Positions 42,345 to 50,821 of a stretch of DNA of 64,000 nucleotides are shown piece by piece. The translations under genes and the position numbers were made by a program. The stretch comes from Streptomyces asiaticus (GTDB taxonomy: Bacteria; Actinomycetota; Actinomycetes; Streptomycetales; Streptomycetaceae). The stretch lies in NCBI RefSeq assembly GCF_018138715.1, contig NZ_JAGSHX010000006.1:6324001-6388000 (forward strand), written 5' to 3'. The first letter of the stretch is position 1, and each line of letters starts with the position of its first letter. The notes beneath the pieces are model-generated. The model was not told the origin of the DNA. It ran no database searches and was given only the letters and a program-made list of their open reading frames with translations.

Positions 42345-43304
42345 GTGGACGCGTTCAGTGATCTGATCCGCGGGGTGCGGGCCCACGGCTCGTTGTTCGG
42401 CAGCTCGACCCTGTCCCCGCCCTGGGCACTGCACTTCGTGGACGGCGCGCCGCTGACCCTGTGCACCGTCCTCACCGGGTCGGGCTGGATCGTGCCGGAG
42501 CACCGTCCGCCCGAGCCGCTCCGCGCCCGAGAGACGATCGTCGTACGCGGCCCCGGGACGTTCACCTTCGTCGACGAGGTCGGCACCCGGGCCGAACCGA
42601 TTGCCTGCGGCGAGCACTGCGCGACGCCTGAGCAGGGCGGGACCAGGCACCGTCGCGGCTGGCACGACGAGGACGGCGGAGACAGCCGCAACGGTGCGAC
42701 GACCCTGAACGGTGCGACGACCCTGATCGTCGGCGCCTATCCCGTACGCGGCGAGATCAGCCGCCGACTGCTGGAGGCGCTGCCCGTCGTGCTGCGCGTG
42801 GACGCCGGGGGCACGTCGGACCCCGTACTGGACCACCTCGCCGCCGAGGTCGCCGTGGACACGCCGGGCCAGCAGGTGGTCCTCGACCGGCTGCTGGACT
42901 GGATGCTGGTCTGCACGCTGCGCGAGTGGTTCGACCGGCCCGGCGGCGAGCCCCCGACCTGGTGGGCCGCCCAGCGGGACCCGGTGGTCGGCCATGCGCT
43001 GCGCCTGCTGCACGCCGAACCGGCGGCGCCCTGGACGGTCGCCGCGCTGGCCGGGCGCACCGGGGTGTCGCGTTCGACGCTGGCCAAGCGGTTCGCCGAC
43101 CTGGTCGGCGAACCCCCGCTGACCTATCTCACCCGCTGGCGCATGACGCTCGCGGCGGACCTCCTGGTCGAGCGGGAGGCCGCGACCGTCGCGGACGTCG
43201 CCCGCACCGTGGGCTACTCCGACCCGTTCGGGTTCAGTGCGGCGTTCAAACGGGTCCGAGGCGTGAACCCGAGCGACTTCCGCCGCACCGCGACCGCCTC
43301 CTGA
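42345..43304 (+). CDS. AraC family regulator with cupin-type sensor domain
   Basis: A 319-residue regulator. The N-terminal cupin_6 domain (residues 1-185, with GSGWIVPEH and TIVVRGPGTFTFV) would bind a ligand. The C-terminal double HTH covers residues 205-310 (AALAGRTGVSRSTLAKRFADL and VADVARTVGYSDPFGFSAAF). An 18-base perfect tandem duplication at 42689-42724 inserts NGATTL twice in the linker. GTG at 42345 was preferred since the family starts xDAFSDLIRGVR; GTG at 42321 would add eight residues. The divergent PPOX gene is its likely target. Confidence 0.85.
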   Translation: MDAFSDLIRGVRAHGSLFGSSTLSPPWALHFVDGAPLTLCTVLTGSGWIVPEHRPPEPLRARETIVVRGPGTFTFVDEVGTRAEPIACGEHCATPEQGGTRHRRGWHDEDGGDSRNGATTLNGATTLIVGAYPVRGEISRRLLEALPVVLRVDAGGTSDPVLDHLAAEVAVDTPGQQVVLDRLLDWMLVCTLREWFDRPGGEPPTWWAAQRDPVVGHALRLLHAEPAAPWTVAALAGRTGVSRSTLAKRFADLVGEPPLTYLTRWRMTLAADLLVEREAATVADVARTVGYSDPFGFSAAFKRVRGVNPSDFRRTATAS

Positions 43305-43360
43305 AAGCTCAGGGTACGAACTCATGGCATGAACTCAGGGTGTGAATCGACGGTTCGACA

Positions 43361-44197
43361 TCACCGTGCGCACAACCGGTCCAATGCCGACTGGCTCTCA
43401 TCGTCCGCGGCGCGGTAGATCAGCAACCGCTGGTCCGGATCTTCGAGTGGCATCAGCACTTCGAAATGCAGGGCGAGTACACCGACGTCAGGATGCCGTA
43501 TCACCTTGCTCCCGCGGCCGTTGACCTTCACGTCCCGCTCGGCCCACAAGCGCGCGAATTCCTCGTCATGAGCGGTGAATTCGGTGATGAGGTCGGTCAA
43601 CGCCTTGTCCTCCGGATGTGCGGCCCACGCGGCGCGCAGATGGGCGATTCCCTCCCGCACGACGCGTTCACGGTCGACGTAGAACTCACGTATCCGCGGA
43701 TGCATCAGACACAGCCACATCGCATTGCGCCGCGCCGGCGGCAGGGTGTCGAAATCCAGGAGCAGCCTCGCCATTTCGGCGTTCCAGGCCAGGATGTCGT
43801 AGCGGTGGTTCATCAGCATGGCCGGCAGCGGTGACAGGTCGGCGACCAGCCGGGCCAGCGGTGGCACCGCGGTGGTGGCGGGGCTGTCGGCGTTGCGGGG
43901 GCGGCGCTGCTGGGCCAGGTCGAAGAGGTAGCCGCGTTCGTCGGGGCCTAGGCGCAGCGCCCGGGACAGCGCCTCCACCACGTCCGCCGAGGGCCGCAGC
44001 CCGCGGCCCTGCTCCAGCCGCACGATGTAGTCGATGCTGACCCCGGCCAGCTCGGCGACCTCCTCGCGGCGCAACCCCGGGGTCCGCCGGGACCGCCGAC
44101 GCGACGGCAGGCCGAAATCGTCCGGGTTCAGGCGTTCGCGTCGGGTCCGCAGGAACGCGGCCAGCTCCTGTGTCGCGTCCACCGTGTGGGTCGTCAT
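43361..44197 (-). CDS. XRE regulator with MmyB-like domain, partner of aldo/keto reductase
   Basis: A 278-residue regulator with an HTH (GLRREEVAELAGVSIDYIVRLEQGR, about residues 43-68). The MmyB PAS-like domain lies at residues 105-265 (NHRYDILAWNAEMARLLLDF, HPDVGVLALHFEVLMP). It is divergent from the aldo/keto reductase gene at 44331, and in this family regulator and reductase are usually linked functionally. The start codon ATG at 44197 leaves a 133-base shared promoter region with two ACGGATCAC direct repeats (about 44289 and 44304). Confidence 0.88.
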   Translation of the reverse strand: MTTHTVDATQELAAFLRTRRERLNPDDFGLPSRRRSRRTPGLRREEVAELAGVSIDYIVRLEQGRGLRPSADVVEALSRALRLGPDERGYLFDLAQQRRPRNADSPATTAVPPLARLVADLSPLPAMLMNHRYDILAWNAEMARLLLDFDTLPPARRNAMWLCLMHPRIREFYVDRERVVREGIAHLRAAWAAHPEDKALTDLITEFTAHDEEFARLWAERDVKVNGRGSKVIRHPDVGVLALHFEVLMPLEDPDQRLLIYRAADDESQSALDRLCAR

Positions 44198-44330
44198 GGT
44201 CGATCCAACAGCCAGGGTAGGACTGGTGTTCCCAGGAACTTTCTTCCCTTATCCCCGGCTCGCGGCGGTCACAGGCTTGTTTTCGGCAACGGATCACCAG
44301 CACAACGGATCACAATCACAGGAGGACACG

Positions 44331-45395
44331 ATGTCGCTCACCCTCGACACCTATCGGCTGCTGGGCCGCTCCGGGCTACGGGTCTCACCGCTGGCGCTGG
44401 GCGCGGCGACCTTCGGCACCGAGTGGGGCTGGGGCGCGGAGCAGGACGAGGCGCGCAAGCTGTTCGACCTCTACGTCGAACGCGGCGGCAATTTCATTGA
44501 CACCGCCAACACCTACACCAATGGCAGCTCCGAGCGGCTGTTGGGCGAATTCACCCGCGACAACCGCGAAAGCCTGGTGCTGGCGACGAAATACACGACG
44601 CTGCGCCGGTCCGGCGATCCGAATTCCGGGGGCCCGCACCGCAAGAGCCTGTTCGCGTCGGTGGAAGCCAGCCTGCGACAGCTGAATACGGACTACATCG
44701 ATCTGCTCTATCTGCACGTGTGGGATTTCACGACGCCGGTCGAGGAGATCCTGCGCGGCATGGACGACCTGGTCCGGCAGGGCAAGGTTCTGTACGTGGC
44801 GATCTCCAACGTCCCGGCGTGGCAGGTGTCGCGCATGCAGGCGATCGCCGACCTGCGCGGCTGGTCACCGCTGGTCGCGCTCCAGATCGAATACAACCTG
44901 ATCGAACGCACCGGGGAACGTGACTTGATCCCCATGGCGCGCGAGATGGGTCTGGGTGTGGTCCCGTATTCACCGCTGGCCGGCGGGGTGCTCACCGGCA
45001 AGTACAGCCGCGACGACCTGGCCGCGACGAACGTCGGATCCGACGACGGCACCCGTAGGAACTTCAACCTCGCCCTGGGCACGCTCACCGAACGCAACCT
45101 CGCCATCGCTGAGGTCCTGAAGGAGGTCGCCACGGAACTGGGCCGCACCCCCGCCCAGGTCGGACTGGCCTGGACCCTGCGGAACCCGAGCGTGACAGCA
45201 TCGATCATCGGCGCACGTACCCCCGCGCAGCTGGAGAGCAATCTGGGTGCCCTGGAGGTGGACTTCACCGCCTCCCAACTGGCCCGCCTCGACGAGGCCA
45301 GCGCGATCGAACTCGGCTTCCCGCACCACATGCTCGCCAGTGACCACATCCGCAATGTGACCAAAGGCGGCCTGAAGATCGAAAACCGCCGCTGA
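44331..45395 (+). CDS. Aldo/keto reductase
   Basis: A 354-residue (alpha/beta)8 NADPH oxidoreductase. Catalytic residues are visible: Asp in GGNFIDTANTYTNG with the adjacent Tyr, Lys in LVLATKYTTL near residue 90, and His in LLYLHVWDF near 127. The NADPH-binding C-terminal motif is ASIIGARTPAQLESNL. The closest type is the YajO/tas-like group reducing carbonyls of xenobiotics or metabolites. ATG at 44331 is preceded by AGGAGG. Regulation is probably by the divergent MmyB-type protein. Confidence 0.93.
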   Translation: MSLTLDTYRLLGRSGLRVSPLALGAATFGTEWGWGAEQDEARKLFDLYVERGGNFIDTANTYTNGSSERLLGEFTRDNRESLVLATKYTTLRRSGDPNSGGPHRKSLFASVEASLRQLNTDYIDLLYLHVWDFTTPVEEILRGMDDLVRQGKVLYVAISNVPAWQVSRMQAIADLRGWSPLVALQIEYNLIERTGERDLIPMAREMGLGVVPYSPLAGGVLTGKYSRDDLAATNVGSDDGTRRNFNLALGTLTERNLAIAEVLKEVATELGRTPAQVGLAWTLRNPSVTASIIGARTPAQLESNLGALEVDFTASQLARLDEASAIELGFPHHMLASDHIRNVTKGGLKIENRR

Positions 45396-45462
45396 TATTC
45401 CGTGCCACGTGGTCCGTGGGCCGGGCCACGTGGGCCGTGCCATGTGGCCCGTGGGCGGCGGG

Positions 45463-45687
45463 TCAGGAGTCGGCAGGCCGAGGCACGATGCTCACCGCGC
45501 GGTAGTCGTACCCGTCCTGTTTGAAACCGGGGGCTTCCCAAGTGAGGTCCACCTGCTGTCCCGGCGACAGCGTGCGGAAGCCGGTCATCTGGATGTCGGA
45601 GAAGTGACCGAAGCAGCCGCCGGGAGTCTCGGGGGAATCGAGCACGCCCCACCCGTCGCCGTCATTCCACTCGCGGACAGTCGCCAT
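45463..45687 (-). CDS. Cold-shock-domain-like small protein
   Basis: A 74-residue OB-fold protein. It begins MATVREWNDGDGWGVLDSPE, where the RNP1-like K/N-G-x-G-x-G pattern is modified to DGDGWGVLDSP. CFGHFSDIQMTGFRTLSPGQ and a VDLTWEAP strand follow. It is more divergent than the CspA-like housekeeping proteins, so nucleic-acid binding is likely but not certain. ATG 45687 or ATG 45693 (two codons earlier) could be the start; neither has a clear ribosome-binding site. Confidence 0.8.
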   Translation of the reverse strand: MATVREWNDGDGWGVLDSPETPGGCFGHFSDIQMTGFRTLSPGQQVDLTWEAPGFKQDGYDYRAVSIVPRPADS

Positions 45688-45868
45688 CACCATGGGATGA
45701 ACCCTATGGGCTCGGTCCGGTCTCGTCTCATTGTTTTCGAACCGCGCCCTAGGCGCCCTAGGTCCCCGGCCCTCCGCTCGGCGGACCCGAGATCGTCCGC
45801 AGGCCCGATGCCGCGTTCCAGCGGCGGGAGCCACCATGCTGGTGGAGACCCGCGAAGAGGAGCGCAGC

Positions 45869-46390
45869 ATGTCGTATCCGGAATTCCTCGAATACCCCGA
45901 GCCCCGCTACCACGGCGAGAGGGGCGAGGTGAACGCGGCCTTTCGCCCGGCCAGTACGCCGCCCGACATCTCCTCGCCCGGCGGCGGCGCTACGCACTAC
46001 ATCGCCACCAATGAGTCGACCGGCGGCGAATTCGGCCTGTACAAGGTGGAGTTGGGTGCTCGGGCCGCCGGAGCGAAGACCCACTTCCACAAGGCGATGT
46101 CGGAATCCTTCTACATCCTCTCCGGCGAGCTGGAGCTCTACAACGGCGAGAGGTGGGTCACGGGCCGCGAGGGCGATTTCCTGTACGTACCGGTCGGCGG
46201 GCTGCACGCCTTCAAGAACGTGACCGACGAGCCCATGTCCATGCTCCTGCTCTTCTCCCCGGGCGCCCCGCGCGAGGAGTACTTCGAGCGGGTCGCGGAG
46301 ATGTCGCAGCGCGGTGGCGAGGAGCTCAAGCGATTTCGGATCCGGCACGACAGCTATTTCGTGGAGGATTTCGAGCCCGAGGGGGAGTAG
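45869..46390 (+). CDS. Cupin domain protein
   Basis: A 173-residue single-domain cupin. Motif 1 is KTHFHKAMSESFYILSGELEL (metal ligands His, His, Glu) near residue 72, and motif 2 is FLYVPVGGLHAFKNVTD near 110. The start is ATG 45869 with GAGGAG 7 bases upstream. The likely role is a dioxygenase, isomerase or sensor, not assignable. The 3' end overlaps the convergent methyltransferase gene by 37 bases. Confidence 0.87.
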   Translation: MSYPEFLEYPEPRYHGERGEVNAAFRPASTPPDISSPGGGATHYIATNESTGGEFGLYKVELGARAAGAKTHFHKAMSESFYILSGELELYNGERWVTGREGDFLYVPVGGLHAFKNVTDEPMSMLLLFSPGAPREEYFERVAEMSQRGGEELKRFRIRHDSYFVEDFEPEGE

Positions 46391-47220
46391 GGGAGCGTGC
46401 CACCCAGCCGTGTCGTCACCAGATGGATCATGAACGCGCAGGGGACGATCCCCTCCGGCGTCGTCATATCGCGCACCTCGGCGACGAAGGCCTCACGCAG
46501 CCGCTCCACCGTTCCCCCATCGAGCGGGCCGAGGTCATACAGGCCGGAGACGGCGGCCCATACCTCCTCCATCGGGCCGCTCAGATCGATGGGTACGGTC
46601 TCCCAGCTCACCGCGCCGAAGCCGGCCGGCCCGAGCACGTCGTCGAGTCCATCGCGGCTGCGCGTCCTTCTGTCGCCCAGCGCGGGGATGCGCCGCTCGG
46701 CGGGCACCTCCTCGATCGTCCTCCGCAACAGCCCGAGGAACCGTTCGTACGACTCGCCGCCAACGGCCCCGCCCCCCACCACGCAGGCCAGAACCCCTCC
46801 GGGGCACAGCACCCGGGCGACCTCGGCCGCGACCTGCTCGATCTCGCCCATCAGCATCAGCGCCATATGGGAAACGCAGGCGTCGAAGCTGTCGTCGGCG
46901 AAGGGGAGGGCCTGCGCGCGGCCCTCTTCCAGCCTGGCCCCGGAGAGGGCCGGCCGACGTCGTGCCAGCGCCGGCGATTGCGGAGACAGGTCCACCCCCG
47001 CCAGCTGCCTCCCGTCCCCCCGGGCCAGGAACTCCAGCAGCAGGCCATCACCGCAGCCGAGGTCCAGTACGCGACTGCTTCCGGCCACCCGGTCGCACAG
47101 GAACTCATAGCTGGACCGGCCGTCCGGAGCGCGACCGCGGCCGAACGCTTCCGCGGTCACCGCCGGACGTTCGGCGTGGAACGCCTGGAGGAATGCCTCT
47201 TGCGATGCGGTAGTCGTCAC
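46354..47220 (-). CDS. Class I SAM-dependent methyltransferase
   Basis: A 288-residue enzyme of the Methyltransf_11/UbiE-like type. SAM motif I is RVLDLGCGDGLLLEFLARG near residue 52, motif II is QALPFADDSFDACVSHMALML near 105, and VARVLCPGGVLACVVGGG near 135 is motif III. The remaining helices would bind the acceptor, which is unknown. The C-terminus extends 37 bases into the cupin gene on the other strand. A GCGGTCAC microsatellite (47234-47262) lies just upstream. Confidence 0.87.
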   Translation of the reverse strand: MTTTASQEAFLQAFHAERPAVTAEAFGRGRAPDGRSSYEFLCDRVAGSSRVLDLGCGDGLLLEFLARGDGRQLAGVDLSPQSPALARRRPALSGARLEEGRAQALPFADDSFDACVSHMALMLMGEIEQVAAEVARVLCPGGVLACVVGGGAVGGESYERFLGLLRRTIEEVPAERRIPALGDRRTRSRDGLDDVLGPAGFGAVSWETVPIDLSGPMEEVWAAVSGLYDLGPLDGGTVERLREAFVAEVRDMTTPEGIVPCAFMIHLVTTRLGGTLPYSPSGSKSSTK

Positions 47221-47278
47221 TCACTCAACCTACGGCGGTCACGCGGTCACGCGGTCACGCTCTCACGTGGTCGCGCGG

Positions 47279-48421
47279 TCATTGGGCGTGATCCTTTCCG
47301 ATGAACTCGATGAACATGCTGACCAGGCCGTTGGGCGCGTTGTCGCCGAACATGAGCTCGTCGCTGCCGACGCCTTCGGCCGCGACCTCGGCGCTGCGGG
47401 GGAACAGGGCCTGCTCGTACTCGGCGAGCGCGGCCTCGACGTCGTCGGGGTGCGCGGCGAGGGCCTTGCCGAGTTCGGCGCCGTCGAGCATGGCCAGGTT
47501 GGCGCCTTCGCCGTTCGGGGCGGTGAGGTGGGCGGCGTCGCCGACCAGGGTCACCCCCGGCACCCGCTCCCACCGGTGCTCGATCGGCAGGGCGTAGTGG
47601 GGGCGCAGGACTGGCGGGGTGTCGCCGTGGCTGATCAGCGCGGCGAGCTCCGGCGCCCAGCCGTCGAACTCCCGCGCGATCCGCGCGGTGGCCGCGGCGG
47701 CATCGGTGAAGTCGATCTCGGCGAACCAGTCCAGCGGCCTGGGGAGCAATACGTAGGTGTGCAGGGTGTCGCCGCTTTCCCGGTGCGCGTGGATCGCCCG
47801 GCCCGGCGCGTGCGCCATCATCGAGCCGCCGCCGACCGCTTTGGCGGCGGCGGGGTGCCGGGTGTCGGCGTCGTACAGGTACGTCTCGACGAACGACAGG
47901 CCGGTGTACTCGGGTATGTCGGTGGACAGTAGCGGCCGGACCCGTGACCACGCGCCGTCCGCGCCGACCAGCAGGCTCGTGACGACGGTGCTGCCATCGG
48001 CGAACGTCACCTCGTGGCGGCCGTCGCCGAGGGCGCGCGTACCGCTCACCTTGTGCCCCCACCGGACGGTGCCGGCCGGGAGCGAGTCGAGCAGCATCTG
48101 CCGCAGCTCGCCGCGTTGCACCTCAGGGCGTCCCCCCGTGCCGTCGTCGGCCTTCTCGAACAGGACGGTCCCTTCCCGGTCGAGGACCCGCATTGCCTGG
48201 CGGCCCTCCAGGACGAGGCCGCGGAACTCGTCCATCAGATCGGCCGCCCGCACGGCCAGTTGGCCGTTGTAGTCGTGGATGTCGAGCATCCCGCCCTGAG
48301 CGCGTGCCGTCGGCGAGGCCTCCGCCTCGTAGAGGGTGGCCGGGATGCCGTGGACGTGCAGGACGCGGGCAAGCGTGAGGCCGCCGAGTCCGGCGCCGAT
48401 GATCGTGACGGGAGTGCGCAT
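47279..48421 (-). CDS. FAD-dependent aromatic monooxygenase, TetX-like
   Basis: A 380-residue class A flavoprotein hydroxylase. The dinucleotide motif TIIGAGLGGLTLARVLHVHG is at residues 5-24. DG-motif-like LLVGADGAWSRVRPLL is near 155, and the FAD-ribityl motif VTLVGDAAHLTAPNGEGANLAM near 290. The spacing and the MLDIHDYNGQLAVRAADL segment resemble tetracycline destructases and related antibiotic-inactivating enzymes. Activity on tetracyclines is only a possibility. ATG at 48421 has GAAGGAG 5-11 bases upstream. It is divergent from a TetR gene, with iterated operator-like sites between. Confidence 0.87.
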   Translation of the reverse strand: MRTPVTIIGAGLGGLTLARVLHVHGIPATLYEAEASPTARAQGGMLDIHDYNGQLAVRAADLMDEFRGLVLEGRQAMRVLDREGTVLFEKADDGTGGRPEVQRGELRQMLLDSLPAGTVRWGHKVSGTRALGDGRHEVTFADGSTVVTSLLVGADGAWSRVRPLLSTDIPEYTGLSFVETYLYDADTRHPAAAKAVGGGSMMAHAPGRAIHAHRESGDTLHTYVLLPRPLDWFAEIDFTDAAAATARIAREFDGWAPELAALISHGDTPPVLRPHYALPIEHRWERVPGVTLVGDAAHLTAPNGEGANLAMLDGAELGKALAAHPDDVEAALAEYEQALFPRSAEVAAEGVGSDELMFGDNAPNGLVSMFIEFIGKDHAQ

Positions 48422-48507
48422 GGTGACTACTCCTTCGTGAACTTGCGTGAATCCTCGTGAACCTTCGTGAATCGAGGCCGCCCGGTGCCGGTCCGGCCAA
48501 CCTCGCT

Positions 48508-48575
48508 GGTACGTCGTTCCCGTACTGGAACGTCGCTCCATAATGGAACGTCACTCCATGTTGGAACAACATTCC
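48508..48575. promoter_or_regulatory. Iterated operator-like 13-mers between monooxygenase and TetR genes
   Basis: Four near-identical 13-mers of the form GGAACGTCnnTCC start at 48508, 48527, 48545 and 48563, i.e. every 18-19 bases on one helical face. The rightmost (GGAACAACATTCC) is 20 bases before the TetR start. Each is partly palindromic (GGAA...TTCC). Most likely the TetR protein binds here cooperatively and controls both divergent genes. Confidence 0.65.
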
Positions 48576-48595
48576 AGGCATGTCAAAATGGCAGC

Positions 48596-49423
48596 ATGGC
48601 AACACGGACACGCCGGACCCAGCGGCGCACAGAGGCGCTCTCCCGCGAGCGCATCGTCGAGGCCGCCGTCGAACTGCTCGACGCGGCCGGCGAGGGCGGC
48701 CTGACCTTCCGGGCACTGACCGAGCGCCTCGCCACCGGGCCCGGGGCGATCTATTGGCATGTGGCCAACAAGGACGAGCTGTTGGACGCCGCGACCGACG
48801 CGGTAGTCGCCACCGCGCTGGCCGCGGAGCGCGCCGGGTCTGCCGGGTCTGCCGGGCCAGCCGGACCCGCTGAGCCGACCGAGCCCGCTGAGCCGACCGA
48901 GCCCGCCGAGCGGACCGAGCCCGCCGAGCCCTCGAACTCGCCGCAGGACAAGATCCGCGCCGTCGCGTTCGGCCTGTTCGACGCGATGGAGGACCACCCG
49001 TGGCTCCCCACGCAGCTCGCCCTCCAGCTCTCCCGCAGCCCCTGGGGTTCGGTGACGCCGCAGATCTTCGAAAGCATCGGCCGTCAGGTACGCGCGCTGG
49101 GCGTGCCAGAGGGCCACTGGTTCACGGCGACCTCGGCGCTGGTGCACTACATCCTCGGCGCCGCGGGCCAGAACGCCGCGAACAGCGCGACGGCCCGCAC
49201 TCTCGTGCCCGACGTGGACCGCGCCGAGTTCCTCGACGCCGCGTCAAAGGCATGGAAGGAGCTCGACCCCGACGACTACCCGTTCACCCGCGCCGTCGCG
49301 GCCCAGATGCGCGACCACGACGACCGCGAGCAGTTCCTCGCCGGGATCGACCTCGTCCTCACCGGCATCACGGCTCTCCACCTGCCCGGCGAACGGGGGC
49401 GCACCACGTCATCCGCCACCTGA
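48596..49423 (+). CDS. TetR family regulator of the TetX-like monooxygenase
   Basis: A 275-residue regulator. The HTH is at residues 15-60 (SRERIVEAAVELLDAAGEGG, FRALTERLATGPGAIYWHV). A low-complexity PAEPTEPAEPTEPAE linker at about residues 88-118 is followed by a helical ligand-binding domain. The GAIYWHVANKDELLD segment is typical of TetR/AcrR regulators with a TetR-class C-terminal domain. The start ATG at 48596 lies just after the iterated operator; an in-frame upstream region is open but is operator sequence. It probably represses the divergent monooxygenase until a ligand binds. Confidence 0.88.
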   Translation: MATRTRRTQRRTEALSRERIVEAAVELLDAAGEGGLTFRALTERLATGPGAIYWHVANKDELLDAATDAVVATALAAERAGSAGSAGPAGPAEPTEPAEPTEPAERTEPAEPSNSPQDKIRAVAFGLFDAMEDHPWLPTQLALQLSRSPWGSVTPQIFESIGRQVRALGVPEGHWFTATSALVHYILGAAGQNAANSATARTLVPDVDRAEFLDAASKAWKELDPDDYPFTRAVAAQMRDHDDREQFLAGIDLVLTGITALHLPGERGRTTSSAT

Positions 49424-49668
49424 GCGGGGTGCGTACGCCGTGGACCTGGGTGTGCCGCTTCCCTGCGTTGGGCACGCGCTGCCAGGCGGTCGCGATCTCG
49501 GCCTCGGTGGCCGCCGCTTGCTACCAGGTACGCACCTCGGCGTAGTCGGTGTTCGTCGACCCGTCGTCGGCGACATGGACGGAGTCCGGGCGGAGGGACT
49601 GATCGATGAAGAACTGGAGGCCGGGCGGCGGCGGAGCCGGTGCGGGCGAGGTGAGAGTCGGATTTGGT
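49424..49668. other. Spacer with a possible gene remnant
   Basis: No intact gene is supported. On the minus strand a stretch from about 49610 to 49420 reads like old coding sequence (QFFIDQSLRPDSVHVADDG, then after a TAG, QAAATEAEIATAWQRVPNAG). It may be a decayed gene, but I cannot name it. The right end runs into the MarR operator. Confidence 0.35.
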
Positions 49669-49689
49669 TTCGATTGATACGGTATCGAA
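49669..49689. promoter_or_regulatory. Candidate MarR operator A
   Basis: Nested palindromes: TTCGAT-N9-ATCGAA (49669-49689) and GATAC-G-GTATC (49676-49686). It lies 27 bases upstream of the marR start. The segment TCGATTGATAC (49670-49680) recurs with one change at 50765-50775. Confidence 0.6.
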
Positions 49690-49715
49690 CGAATGAATGG
49701 CGGTAATGTGGCCCC

Positions 49716-50201
49716 ATGAGCGCCGATCTCCCTCACCACACCACCGCCTCGCGGGCGACCGGCCGGGCCGGGGATGCCTCGCCGTTCGCGCTCGGGTTGC
49801 TGCTGCGTCGGGCGCACTGGCGGGCGGCGGCGGTGATGGCGGAGGCGCTTCGGCCGCTCGGCATTGAGTTGCGGCACTTTGCCGTGCTGATCGTGCTGGT
49901 CGACTGCGGGCCCACGGTGCAGCGGGACCTGGCGGCGGCTACGGGGTCGGACAAGGCGGGGATCATGCGCGTGGTGGATGACCTGGAGCGCAAGGGGCTG
50001 GTCGTGCGCAAGGCCGTGCCGGGGGATCGGCGGGTGCGGGCGGTGGAGATCACGCCTCAGGGGCTTGAGCTCTTCGACGCGGCCCATGTGGCGGCGGAGC
50101 CGCTGGCCGAGCGGCTGGTCGGCGAGCTGGGGTCCGATGATGCCGAGCGGCTGAAGGATCTGCTGACCCGGTTCGCCTATCCCGTGGAGGGTGGGGCGTA
50201 G
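49716..50201 (+). CDS. MarR family regulator
   Basis: A 161-residue winged-helix regulator. The recognition region is VQRDLAAATGSDKAGIMRVVDDLERKGLVV (about residues 67-96), with the wing VPGDRRVRAVEITPQG following. Dimerisation helices occupy both ends. No Cys-based redox switch is obvious apart from one Cys (VDCGPTV). A palindrome overlaps its own promoter, and a near-identical half-site lies between the azoreductase pseudogene and the nitroreductase gene, so these are its probable targets. Confidence 0.87.
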   Translation: MSADLPHHTTASRATGRAGDASPFALGLLLRRAHWRAAAVMAEALRPLGIELRHFAVLIVLVDCGPTVQRDLAAATGSDKAGIMRVVDDLERKGLVVRKAVPGDRRVRAVEITPQGLELFDAAHVAAEPLAERLVGELGSDDAERLKDLLTRFAYPVEGGA

Positions 50202-50341
50202 GGGTTGGGGTTTGTGCGGCGGCCCTCGCCTCGGGTGGGGTGGGTGGGCGCCGGTGGACGCCGTGTGGCTGGCTCGGTTCGGTGAGGCGTCACGCGGCGT
50301 CCATTGCCTGAGGGGTGCGCGGCCAGGTGTTGGCCCAGGCG

Positions 50342-50717
50342 CTACGCCGCCAGTCGCTCCGCGAGCTCCTTCGCCTTCGTGGTCGCGTCCTCGAAGGCGC
50401 GCTTGCGGGAGGCCTCGTACAGGGGGATCAGCTCGGACATGGCCGGGTTGCGCGGGGCCATGGTGAGCTCTCCGGGACGATGAAGTCGACGTCCAGGCCG
50501 AGGGTGCGGTGGAGGGCGGCCTCCAGGTAGTTCTGTACGAAATCGAAGCCCTCGCGCGGGGTGCCCTGCGCGTAGGAGCCGCCGCGGCGTCGCGGTAGAT
50601 CACCGTGCCCTCCGGGTGCTGCTCCTCCCATGACGTACGGAAGGCGGCAGCGACCGAACGGGACGCGGACGCCTCGCCCGGAAGTACGGACGAGTCGATG
50701 TGCAACAGCGTGACCAC
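50342..50717 (-). pseudogene. FMN-dependent NADH-azoreductase, decayed
   Basis: Three pieces of one azoreductase lie in three different frames. The N-terminus is VTLLHIDSSVLPGEASASRS to VIYRDAAAAP (from GTG 50717). A C-terminal part with YAQGTPREGFDFVQNYLEAAL and LDVDFIVPE follows (about 50580-50480). The last piece is MAPRNPAMSELIPLYEASRK to the stop at 50342. About 100 middle residues are deleted. A two-base insertion at the PESS junction (about 50465) shifts the frame again. Its promoter faces the nitroreductase and holds MarR operator B. It cannot produce an active enzyme. Confidence 0.82.
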
Positions 50718-50761
50718 GGACTTTCTCCCAAGAGTACTCGGTGATGGTTCAGAGTAAGATG

Positions 50762-50775
50762 GTATCGAATGATAC
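50762..50775. promoter_or_regulatory. Candidate MarR operator B
   Basis: GTATC-gaat-GATAC is a perfect inverted repeat between the azoreductase pseudogene and the nitroreductase. TCGAATGATAC (50765-50775) matches operator A in 10 of 11 bases. Confidence 0.6.
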
Positions 50776-50821
50776 TGTCGCAATCGCATCGAAGTCTTGA
50801 GTCGAGGGGAGATGGGCGATC

